DNA of 64,000 bases from Galeruca laticollis (taxonomy: Eukaryota > Arthropoda > Insecta > Coleoptera > Chrysomelidae): positions 309,093,484 to 309,157,483 of the forward strand of contig OY998175.1 in the NCBI GenBank assembly GCA_963921935.1. Reading direction: 5' to 3'. This document shows, one piece after another, positions 23,101 to 35,100 of this stretch; positions within the stretch are counted from its first letter, which is position 1; the number at the start of each line of letters is the position of its first letter. The notes beneath the pieces are model-generated. The model saw only the letters and a list, made by a program, of their open reading frames with translations, was not told the DNA's origin and did no database searches. A program made the position numbers and the translations under genes.

Positions 23101-26100
23101 ACTGTTGTTTTTTTTATCATTAAAATAATACTTCAAAAACGTTATTTTAGAATTTGAGTTCGAGATTTTCATTATTTTAATCTGTATGAATTTTTAAACA
23201 AAAACACGTTTTGTACTTTACAAAATACATATTTATATTTTCAAGGCCCGTATCTCAGTCTTTCCCACATTTAGGACAATCCTGATTTTATTATCTCTAC
23301 AATGATTTTTCAAGAACGTTCCTTTAGAATTTGTGTTCGATATTTTCCATTTGTATACATTTTTAAACGAAAAAACGTTTCAGGACTCACTAAACATATT
23401 ATCATATTTTGAAGTCCCGTATCTCAGTTGTTCCTACATTTAAGAAACTGCTGATTTTTTTATCAATAGAATAATTCTTCAAGAATATTCCTTCAGAGTT
23501 TGAGTTCGATATTTCCATTATTTTGATTTGTATACATTTTTAAACGAAAACCCGTTTCGGGACTCACTAATCATATTTTCATATTTTGAAGCCTCATACC
23601 TCAGTTATTCCCACATTTAGGATACGGCTGATTTATTTATCAATTCAATGATCCATTAAGAACGTTATATTAGAATTTGAGTTCGATATTTCCATTATTT
23701 TAATCTGTAAGTATTTTTAAACGAAAACACGTTTTGGAACTCTCTAAACATATTTTCATATTTTGAAGCCCTGTATATCAGTTATATTACTATTTAGGCT
23801 ACTGCTATTTTTTTTATCATTAAAATAATTCTTCAAAAACGTTCCTTTAGAATGTGAGTTTGATATTTCTATTATTTTGATCTGTATAAAATTTTAATCG
23901 AAAACAAGTTTCGGGACTTACTAAACATGTTTTCGCTAAATATGTTTTCATCTCAGTTATTCCTACATTGAGGACACTGTTGATTTTTTTATCAATACAA
24001 TGATACTTCAAGAACGTTCTTTAATAATTTGAGTTCGATATTTTCATTATTTTAATCTGTATGAATTTTTAAACGAAACTAAGTTTTGGACCTTGCTAAA
24101 TATATTTGCATAGTTTGAAGCTCCGTATCTCAAGGATTCCGACATTTAGGATGCTGCTGATTTTTTTATCAATAGAATGATCATTCAAAAACGTTCCCTT
24201 AGAATTTGAGTTCGGTATTTCCGTTATTTTGATATGTACGAATTTTTAAACGAAAACGCGTTTTGGGACTCGAACTTAACCTGTTTAAAAATTCAAATAA
24301 TTTCTAAAATATCATTCAAATTCCAAAAATACTTCATTTTATATCGCATAAGTTTTTAAATTAAAGCCCCATACGGTTTAAGTGATTAATTTCCCAATAT
24401 ACATTACAAATGTAATAACCATAACAAAATCAAGTGGAGTTGGGTTGGACACGTCGCAAAAATGGACGGAGATAGGTGGATAAAAATAACAATAGAATGG
24501 AAACTATGGAAAAGGAAAAAGAAAACCTGGAAGACTGTTCACAAGATGGAAGAAATATTGCAGAAAACAATTGGATAGTAAAAGCTAAGGAGAGGGATTT
24601 AGCAGGCTTATATCCGCATGTGAATGTTCGATGCTGAGTAGGAGAGATAGAAAGAGTCTCTGATATTATTTTTGTTTAGCTTACCATGTTTTTAAATCTA
24701 AACTGTAGGCGTAAGCTCTTCCATCAGTCAAAGTTATCACAGGTTGATTAGAAGGTCCTAAACTACAACCATTCACCGTTCCTAAAAGGGAAAAACACAT
24801 TTCCTCAATTTTTAAGCTTCAAATTAATTTGTTATGAGCTTCAAACTCCAATAAACCCACAATCCCAATAATTTGAAAAGTTTTATCAATTTTAAGACAT
24901 TATTTTATAAATTAGAAAATAACGTGAAATTTATAGAAAATTCTTACCTTTTCCTGTTAATAAACTTCTGACAGATATTCTTGAAAATATATTTTTGTGC
25001 GTTTCTAAATCCCACATATGTATCAGACCAGTTTTCGTTAAAACTAAACAGTGTCCTTCTTGTGATAAACTTATTGATGATACTAAATCTTCTATTAATA
25101 TAGGAGGAAGAGGTCGAGCTCCTGATTTTATTTCGAAACAATTTATTGTCAAATCTTCACAACATACCACTATAAGTTTTCTGTTAGCTGTTAGACATCT
25201 TATCGAAGAACCTATCAAGAGATATTTTTATTAAGGACAATTATTTGACCATATTTGGCATAAATGAGAATGTTGAATTAAGGAATTACTCGAATTTTAT
25301 AAATTATTAATTCACAGTGCTTTTTTGACTGTATAATACCTAGAGTGATCTCGATTCTATTAAGAACCGATTAGGCATCTTTAAAATTGATCATAATTTG
25401 ACTTTTATCCAATGAAAGATGAATTTTTTAATAAAATATTTAAATCAACTACTAATGGTACATTTTTATAAACAGATCTTTAGTACCTATTATTTTAAAT
25501 CTAATTAAAATAATTTTTAGTAAAAAATATTCACCTAAATACGTATCCCATTTAAGTTCTTTGTCAGTCATATTTTTGAACACTTCGATTTTGGAAAGCG
25601 AACCTTTCGGAGTCTTATGGCAGTTATTTGTCATCTGAAAATGATGTTGAATGTCATTTATGGTAAACCAATAGTATACAGTGTGTTCATTAAGTAATTG
25701 TGAATGAGCCTTAATAATTTTTACCTCACCTTAGTATAATGCGAGATTTTAATGCCTAGTGCACTTGTGAAATGGAATACAATTTAAGCTTTGTGATTGG
25801 TTACTTGAAATCAGCTGTACTGCCCGTTAAAAGTCAAAACCAAAAAGAAGGGATAGGTGTTCCTTCATTTGATTAAAGGCATAAAGATAGAATATAATTT
25901 TTTTTATTGATGCCTCATATTACCTATTTAAAGCACGCCTCAGCGTGTTTAAATCGAACTTTCAAACACGCGCGTTTTTTAAAGTCCCTATGGTAACAAC
26001 AACAACTCTAGAAACGTAAGTATCAATGACAACTTTTTTTATTAATTTTTAAATTGTATATTTTCATTGTGAACCAATGTCTTATATGTTTTTTTCTGCA

Positions 26101-29100
26101 AAATTTATTTATATATTCATATATACGAGGGCAATTCAGAAACTAACCTCCGGTTGATTGAAAAAAATACACCAAGTTAAGTAAAAATATTTTAATATAT
26201 ACATCTTACAACTACATCTTTGCACTATTTTTCGACATAGTCTCCATAACGATTGAGGCACTTATCATATCTCTTCACAAGCTTTGAAATTCCTTCTGCA
26301 TAAAAATCACCCGCTTGTGCCTTGAGCCAGCCTGTGACCGCATCTTTGAGCTCTTCGTCGTCATCAAACCGCTGGGACCCGAGCCATTTCTTCATATGCA
26401 TGAAGAGGTGATAATCGCTTGGCGCCAGATCTGGGCTGTAAGGTGGATGGTTGAAAACGTCCCACTTGAAGGACTCAAGAAGGGCTGTTGTTCTGCGAGC
26501 AGAGTGAGGACGGGCGTTATCGTGCAAAAAAACGATACCGGAAGTCAGCATACCACGGCGTTTGTTCTGTATAGCCCGTCGTAATGTTTTTAGTGTTTCA
26601 CAGTACACGTCTTGATTAATGGTCGTCCCACGTTCCATGAATTCAACCAACAACACCCCTTTGGCATCCCAAAACACCGTTGCCATCAGTTTTCTGGCAG
26701 AAAAATCTTGCCGGGCTTTTTTTGGTTTGGTAGGCGAATCTGAATGTGCCCACATCTTTGATTGTTCTTTTGTCTCAGGGTTCACGTACTTAATCCAGGT
26801 TTCGTCACCGGTCACGATTCTGTTTAACAATGGTTCTCCTTCGTCCTCATAACGTGACAGAAAGTCTAATGCAGAGGCCATTCTTTGACTTTTGTGGTGG
26901 TCGGTAAGAATTTTGGGCACCCATCGTGCACAGAACTTACGGTAACCCAATCTTGCTGTCACTATCTCGTACGAAAGAGTCTTAGAAATCTGTGGAAAAT
27001 CAGTAGACAACTCCGCCATTGTGAAACGTCGATTTTCACGAACTTTTGCATCAACTGTCTGAACGAGTTCGTCAGTCACCAAGGATGGTCTACCACTCCT
27101 CTCTTCATCATGAACGTTTTCTCGTCCACTTTTAAATAAACGTACCCATTCACGGACAACTCCTTCACTCATAACTTTTGGTCCGTACACGGCACAAAGC
27201 TCACGATGAATAGCTGCTGCAGAGTATCCTTTGGCTGTAAAAAACCTTATAACAGCACGCACTTCACATTTGGCGGGATTTTCTATTGCAGCACACATTT
27301 CAAACTGCCACAAAAACTAAACTAGCGCAGGTACGATGTTCACTCGACTACGGCTTGATGCCGACTGACCTGCTGAGCGTGTGAATGCACAGATGGCGCG
27401 CTACTCCCCCCACTACCCGCACTGTGACCAATCGGAGGTTAGTTTCTGAATTGCCCTCGTACATTGTATCCTTTTAAATATAAATAAAGAAACTTTTTGA
27501 TTATTGATCTGACAGCAGTATCTCGTAACGTCAAATAAAAATAAATACTATTTGACTTTCACGAAATTTGGCTGGGCATCGAGGGCGGACTTCCATTTTT
27601 TTGTAGTAATAATATAATAATAATATTTTATGATTTAAAAGTGCACCAATAAAAAAAATAGCATAAAGTATTCGTGGATAACTGGTCTTTCAAACACTTG
27701 CTCTATTTCGAGCACTCCGGCTGCGCCGTCGTGCTCGAAAAATCGCGCGTGTTTGATCCACTTATACTTTAATATACTATAAAGGACTTTATTTTTGTTA
27801 TTATATTCAAAGATACAGTGTTGACCGAGTTTACATTTCCCTTTGCTCACAATGACAGTTTCATTTGAATCTAAATTATGTATATCAGATGAAGAAAGGC
27901 AGTTGGTAAGTTATTACTATACTTTTAACAAACTATTACACATCTGCAATTTATAAAGTAGTTCAAGTATGTACCTAAGCCATTGACAAGTGTTGATTTT
28001 AATTTTGTGACGTAAACTATTCTATACACTCAGTAATTTAAATTTAATTGTAGATAAAGGCATATTTTTTTATTTTTACGTTTTAAACATGCTACCTAGT
28101 AATTTCGAGATCATAATACCCAGTGCCGGATTTAGGGTACTTGCGGCCCTAGGCCAAATTAACCCGAGCGGCCCCTTAGGTGGAAAATTGAAATGTGCCT
28201 TATTTCAAGCTCACGTCAAAACAAGTGAGTAGTTGAGATATCTTAAAGATAAACACCAATTGGAAAACATTAATGGATGCAGGATGCGGATGCTAGCAAT
28301 AATATAAAATGGGTTATAATTATTATATCGTATCCTAACTTCACGATTATGGAATTAAAGTATAAAGCAGATTTCATATTAATACATAACGTTTATTTTT
28401 ATAATTTTACTTTTTAAAATTGGTACAACATATTAGTTCTAAAAATAAACATTCACTCACACTGTATGTATTACAGTGAATGTTCACAGTAATGTTCAAA
28501 TAAATCTAAACGCTCACTTTCCTAGCTTTTTTGGCTGCAAAATCTTTAATCAACTCGTTAAAGTCTAATGCTTGAAAAAGCTCAGAATTTGCCACAAAAC
28601 TAGCCAAACTAGACAATCGAGAATCTTCGTCAGAAGTCGAGTTCCTCAGGTAGTTTTTTATTCTTTTTAACACGCTGAATGATCTTTCTCCAGATGCATT
28701 AGATATCATCATGCATAGTAGAATGCGCAAAGCCGTGTCCATATTCGGAAATAATGTTAGTGTTTTTAAATGAAACTCACGGTCTCTAGTTAATTCCACA
28801 ATATAATACAAGTTATTGAAAATTCTAAAAAATTGACAATTGTTTCGATAAATCAATATCATCGTCAGAATGACAGAAGTTACATTTCATTTTATGCCTA
28901 CCTGATGTTTAGTAGTTATATATTTGGCTAGACCAAGAAGTAACCTAACTTGTGATTGGCTTAATATATGTTTATAGAAAAAAGAAGAAGATGTGATATT
29001 ACTAATATTGAAGCTTAGATATTATTAGCCCTATGGTGATATCCTGGATATCATTTTTCCAATTAAGATCAGTATAACTGTGCAATGATATAGAAAACCA

Positions 29101-32100
29101 GGAAAACTATATCTGCTGATCTTTACAATTATCACTTAAGAAGACAGTTTATTAGTGGAGAATTCCCTAGATTTAACTGTTCATTGACAACTTCATATTG
29201 TGGGTTTCTTAAATGTCTTCTAATTTCCAGTTCTTCAAGGAAATCCAGTTCTTGTTTCTTTTCACAAATATGCAGCACTTCTAGTTCTGTGTTAGGTGTC
29301 AATGAATGATTGGTGTCAAGTAGATGTTTTGCATAGTGGGATTTATCTGGTTGTTTTAATCTGTATGCTCGTAAGTGCTCACTGTATCGTATTTCAAAAT
29401 TCCTAAGGGTCTGACCCAAATAGACAGCATTACATTCTGGACATTTGAGTTTATATATACCTGACTTCTTTAATAGTGGTATTTTTGTTTTTACATTTAA
29501 CAATTTTGTACTAACGTTACTTTCTGTTTTAAAAGAAATTGTTGTATTCGTTGCTGAAGATATTATCTTTGAAATATTATTAGAAATATTTCCTGCATAT
29601 GTGATACAAGGTTACTTCTTGGTCTAGCCAAAAATAACTACTAACCATCAGGTAGGCATAAAATGAAATGTAACTTCTGTCATTCTGACGATGATATTGA
29701 TTTATCGAAACAATTGTCAATTTTTAGAATTTTCAATAACTTGTATTATATTGTGGAATTAACTAGAGACCGTGAGTTTTATTTAAAAACACTAATATGA
29801 GCATATTCCACGAAGTAAGGGTCGAGACAGTCAATTTCAGGAAATAATGTTGTTAATTGTTTTTCACGAATGAGTTTCAGATACTCCAAAAGTGTATTCC
29901 TTGGAGGCTTGGTAAACATGTTATCATGAGGTTCTCTTTCTTCATCAAATATACCTTCAACGAAGCCTTTGAACTGTACACACTCTTGTCCAAAGTCACC
30001 AACTATGTCGGTTCGATCCTTTTTAGCCACAATAGAAGCTTTTCCCCTTATTTCTTCATTGGAAATTGATGATAAGTTGTTTAAAAACCCAAATTCTTCA
30101 TTAAGACTGAAATAAACTTCAGACCTTTTATTCAACTCTGAATAAAGCCTGTCAATTACAACATTGAATGTATTTATGTTTAAGTCTTCTTTTCCATCAA
30201 AGTGGGGTTCAGGTTCATCTTCTTGATCTTCGCCAGGGAGAGCTTTTCTTTTCTGGCGTCTTTTCATTTCAAGAATATAAGTTTCATTTTTAGACAACTC
30301 TTTTCCTCTTTTTTCGTAGGAATCAAAGTTATCTCTCATACTTAGTACGTACTCCTTTAGAGATTTGTATATGTTGCAAGTCACATTCAAGTCTGTAGCA
30401 GTGTTTTGCTACTCTTGTCAAAACGTTGTAAAATATCGTACCACATGTTCAGTAAAATAGCATTCTCTAACTTAAAAAATTGTTTACTGATTCCATTAGC
30501 TTCAGCTTGGCTCACATTTGTTTCCCCTTTATCCTCTGATATTTTCTTTACTGCATCGTAGTAGCTCCAGTAGTTGAGTAAAATAGCTTTTACAGCATGC
30601 CATTTGGAAGCTCATCTTGTAATGTTCACTCTTTTCGGAAGGAATTTCTTTTCGCTACTGCTATTTTTGACAAGGTTTTCCAACACGGCCAATCTTGAAG
30701 TAGATGCACTCATGGAAACATAAAATTCTTGAATAAACATAAATAGTTTTGTTACTGCCAAACAGCAATCAGCCGCCTACTAGATTCAACGAATGAGCGG
30801 AGCATGGAACGTACTCAGCTAAATTGTTTTGTTCTTTTATTATCGCTTGTAAACCTTTATATTTGCCTGACATATTCGAGGCATTATCATATGACTGGCC
30901 TCTCATATCGCACAATGGAATATCTAGCTCTGACAGGGTATTTAAAATAAAATGAAAGCTATAAATCTTTCTACAGGCATGCCATTACTTAAAACATACC
31001 GTAGGATCACTGTCAACTGATGTCTGGTGTAGAATCAACACTGAGAGAATAATACTTACTTTTCTTTAATTCATCCACAATGACAGAAACTACTTTTTTG
31101 TACATTAACTCTATAAACTCGTTACAAATAGTTTTTGACAGATAGCTTACATTTCCGGATCTTGGATTTCCTTTACTTTCAATATGGGCTTTTACAAAAG
31201 CATCGTATTCTACAACAAGCTCTAATGCCCCCATGAAATTACCGTTTCCTTGGAAACCGAATATTTCTTGGCTCCCACGAAAAGCGAGGCCACTGGTGCT
31301 GAGAAACTTGACAACGTCTACTACACGTTTTAGCACTCGATGCCAATATTCAACTTCCTTAAGGTAGTTTTCGTGTAATGCAGAATCAATTTTCCCTAAA
31401 ACATTGCCTCGTAAGACGAAGGTTTTTGTATTTAACCTATGTTCCGCACTCTGTTCGTATTCTTTAAGTCGGTTAGAATTTTTCCAGTCATTGAATCCCT
31501 TGCAAAAAGAACTATCGTTGTGATAGTGGAATAATTTGCATGGAACACAATACAGGCAGCCGGTAGTATTTGAATACATCATCTCGCCGTTTGGTAAACG
31601 GCTTAAAAACATATGTTCTTTTACTGTTCTTACTTTATCAGGATAATGCCGTTTGGATTTTGAAAAATGCCAATCTTTAATCGCTAGTAAGTGTTTGGAA
31701 AGATTTCTTATTACTAAATCCGTCGAATCAACAGATAAATTGCCCCATGAACTAGGATCTAGAACATTTAAGATGGATTGAGGCAGGGGCATGGCCGATT
31801 GAGTACTAGAAACATTTCTAGAAGTATTTAGATCACTCGAAAAGTCTGTAGTTTCTTCTACAGCAGCAGAAGTACTGGGAATTTGAACATCAGTAATAAC
31901 ATAGTTTTCATTTGGACTATTCTGACTGCTATTTCCTGACGTATTTTAAAAAAAAATTAGAATAAACCTTTTTGGTACACACTGTATAATAACTCACCTG
32001 TAATTTGATGACGCCGCATTCTTTAGTTGCAGTAACTCCCGGTGCTAATTTCAAAGGTTCTAAGATGTTGATGAATTTAACTATCGGCTCATCTCCAGGT

Positions 32101-35100
32101 ACTTCACAGCACATCAATTGGTTGATTTGAATACTAGGCGGTTGCGCAACCGCTTTGGCCATTGTTTTACTCTGTTGACTGAAAAAAAAACCCAATACAT
32201 TGATTATAAATTTCGGAGAAACTGCAATTTTACAAAACTGTGAGATATATCGGATTTTGTGATCAATTGGGGTTATACTTACATAGCTGGGATACTACTT
32301 TGTTGTAACTTTTGAACGTCTTGGGGTTTTACAGTCTCAACGATAATTTGACTTTTTGTTGGGGATGATTTACTGAAGGAAGTTTGGGAATTACTAGTTG
32401 TAACAATTCTGCGAAATAAAATAATTACAATTAAATAATATCGTTTTTATATCCGTAACTTACTTTTGGTTACTGTTTTCACTGTTATCTTTCGAAGGTG
32501 TCAACATCATGGGAGTTATCCTCCTTTTCCCTGAAGGTAATCTCGTTTCTAACTGTTTATTCTGCGGTACTAAGATGCTTTGATTAAGTTTGGGCGATTC
32601 GTATTGGATGTCTTTATGCGGGGTAACTGGTTGAGGGGGATCTTGAATTTCGATAGACAGATTCGATTGTTCTTGTTTCTCTTTTTCTTCTAATGCTCCT
32701 AATAATTCGGGGTTTTCTATGATTTGGGAACCACTGAAGGTCAAATTCCAGCTCTTTTGGAACGATTTGTGATACATTTTTTCGTACAATTCGTTCTAAA
32801 AAACAAATGAGATTCGATAAGACCTGTAACAACATCCGGAATTGAAGGAGGGACATTAGGATGAACAAAACAACCAGAAGCTAGGAAAAGATGGTGAAGA
32901 AGGACGATGTAAGTCATTTATGGAGGAAAAGGAGGGCGAGAAAGGTCATTTATGGAAGAAAAAAGGACGAGAAAGGTCATTTATGGATGAATAAAAAGGT
33001 CGGTAATGACAAGAAAAGTCATTTATGGTAGAAAAAGGGGCGATAAAGGCCATTTATGGAGGAATAAAAAGGGCGAGGACACGAAATAACATTTATGGGG
33101 GAATAAAAGGGGCGATAAAGGCCATTTATGGAGGAATAAAAAGGGCGAGGACACGAAATAACATTTATGGGGGAATAAGATGGCCGAGAAAGGTCATGTA
33201 TAGAAGAAAAAAGGGTGAGAAGGATAAGAAAGGTCATTTATGGAGGACAAAAAAGACGAGAAAGGTCATTTATGGAGGATGAAAAGGACGAGAGTCAAAT
33301 ATTAAGCCAGATGAAGTACATAAGGAGAGTTTCTATAATTTGGAAAAAGCTGAAGGTCAAATTCCAGCATGGAGGAAAAAAGTCAAAAAGGACAAGCTAG
33401 TTCAAATATTAAGCTGTATGGGTATAAAATGAGTGTTTCTATAATTTGGGAACCACTGAAAGTCAAATTCCAGGTCTTTTGGAACGATTTGTGATGCATA
33501 TTTTCATACAATTCATTCCTAAACAAATACGAGTCAATAAGAGCTGGAGCAAAATCAAAAAGTAAAATAGGATAACCAGAACAAAATAGACAAAGGGACA
33601 GGAAGCTTTAGGGGCGAAAAGGTCAAATATTGAGCTAAAAAGACTAATAAAAAGTAAAAAATGAATCAAAAACAAAATTAAAAGATAAAGTTATACAAGA
33701 GCTGAAATAAAATAAAATAATTAAATGAAGAGTGGAGACACAGTAAACTTGGAAAATTTGTAGAACAAACGATCTGTCTCTTATAGCTGAAAATCTAGAA
33801 TAAATAAACATTTCCACTCACCTTCTCGTCCATTGTTAAAGGCGTTCCGATTTCTTCTTGGGTAAAAATAACACAAGCAACACTTCCGTCCCAAGAACAA
33901 GCCATGAGGTACAAACCATTACTGCTCCAGGACATATCTAAAACGCTGTCATCGAATAGATCCTTAATAACGACCAAAGGTCTTTTTAAAGAAGTCAACC
34001 AGACGCTAATGGATCTATCTCTAGACCCTATAGCGCAGCAACAATACTGCGTCGGTTTCGGGCTGTTCTTTTCTTGTTTCTTCAATATATTTGAGTTAAA
34101 TCGCTGAAAAAAACATCATATTAGGAATCATGCAAGTATGTAATTTTTAATTTGATATTTACTACACAAGTAACGGCTTTTCTATGTCCTACGAAATCTT
34201 TATCCTGTTTCCAGCCTTCTCTTTCAATTATTTGAGCGGTCGGTCCTCCACCGTTCATCGCGTGTGCTGATACTAAATACTGACCGTCGGGTGACCAGGA
34301 TAGTCTTAAAACGTGAGTTGTTGCCGAACATTCGTTAAATGGATCTGTTACAACTTCTTGTTGGGTCCAATCCGACGTTCTCCATATTCTCAGAGATTTA
34401 TCGTCCGATTGACTGGCGATGTATTTATCTACAGGATCCCAAGTTACACCCTAAGAACGTTCTTAATTAGTAAAATTTATTTTAAATGAATATATAATGT
34501 ATACTTTGACCATTCCGGTGTGGTTTTTTAAAACAGCAACTTTTTCTGGAAATTTTTGCGCATTCCAGATAATGACAGAGTTATCTACGCTTCCTGAAGC
34601 TAACCAACCATCGTGAGGGGCCCAAGCAATATCAAGAACGTCTCCATTGTGAGAATTGAGAGTGTGAATACATTTCCAAGTTTCTACATTAATTTGACCA
34701 CTGCCAAAAACTGATGAACTACCTTCGTTGGTTAGTCTCCAAATCATTACTAATTTATCATCAGATCCAGAGGCTAATAAATGTCCCGCATTACTCCAAC
34801 GAACGACATTCACACAAGCTAAAATAAACCAACTTCTTACACACTAATAAACTGTCTATGAAATGACAATTTTACGTTAATTAATTTGTTTTATTACAGA
34901 AAATACTGATTTTTTTAATGAGTTCGTACCTAAATGGTTATCCATTTGACAAAGCATTTTTGGTATTTTTGAATTAACTTCTTCGTTTTCTTTTAAAACT
35001 GGGCCAATATTCCAAATTACAATCCTCCCTCCGGATCCTCCTTGACCCCCTGTAGCAAATCGCCCTCCATTCGGGTGAATATCCACAGAAAAAATGGGTT

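Larger units (their letters stand above)
28122..31945 (-). mobile_element. hAT transposon (ZMYM1/DUF4371 type), 5'-truncated, in HIRA intron 8
   Basis: The 3' end (left) has CAGTGCCGGATTTAGGGTAC with GGCCCTAGGC, typical of hAT ends of this group. Coding sequence on the minus strand continues to about 31945, where the frame closes 50 nt from HIRA exon 8; no opposite TIR or BED finger was found. The element is split by a PLE at 28758-29796. Confidence 0.85.

Noticed and set aside
22230..24290. Repeat array as possible CRISPR or gene cluster
   Set aside because: The ~173-bp units are contiguous without unique spacers and have no coding frame; satellite.
24931..25234. Plus-strand ORF over HIRA exon 10
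   Set aside because: Antisense shadow; the minus frame matches HIRA and has correct splice sites.
26315..27139. Plus-strand ORFs over the mariner
   Set aside because: Antisense shadows of the DD34D transposase.
33025..33282. 85-codon ORF with repeated AIYGGIKRAR peptides
   Set aside because: Translation of the minisatellite in HIRA intron 5.
32885..33300. Short regularly repeated units resembling a CRISPR array
   Set aside because: Units vary in length, spacers are themselves repeats, and the stretch is in a eukaryotic intron; it is a minisatellite.
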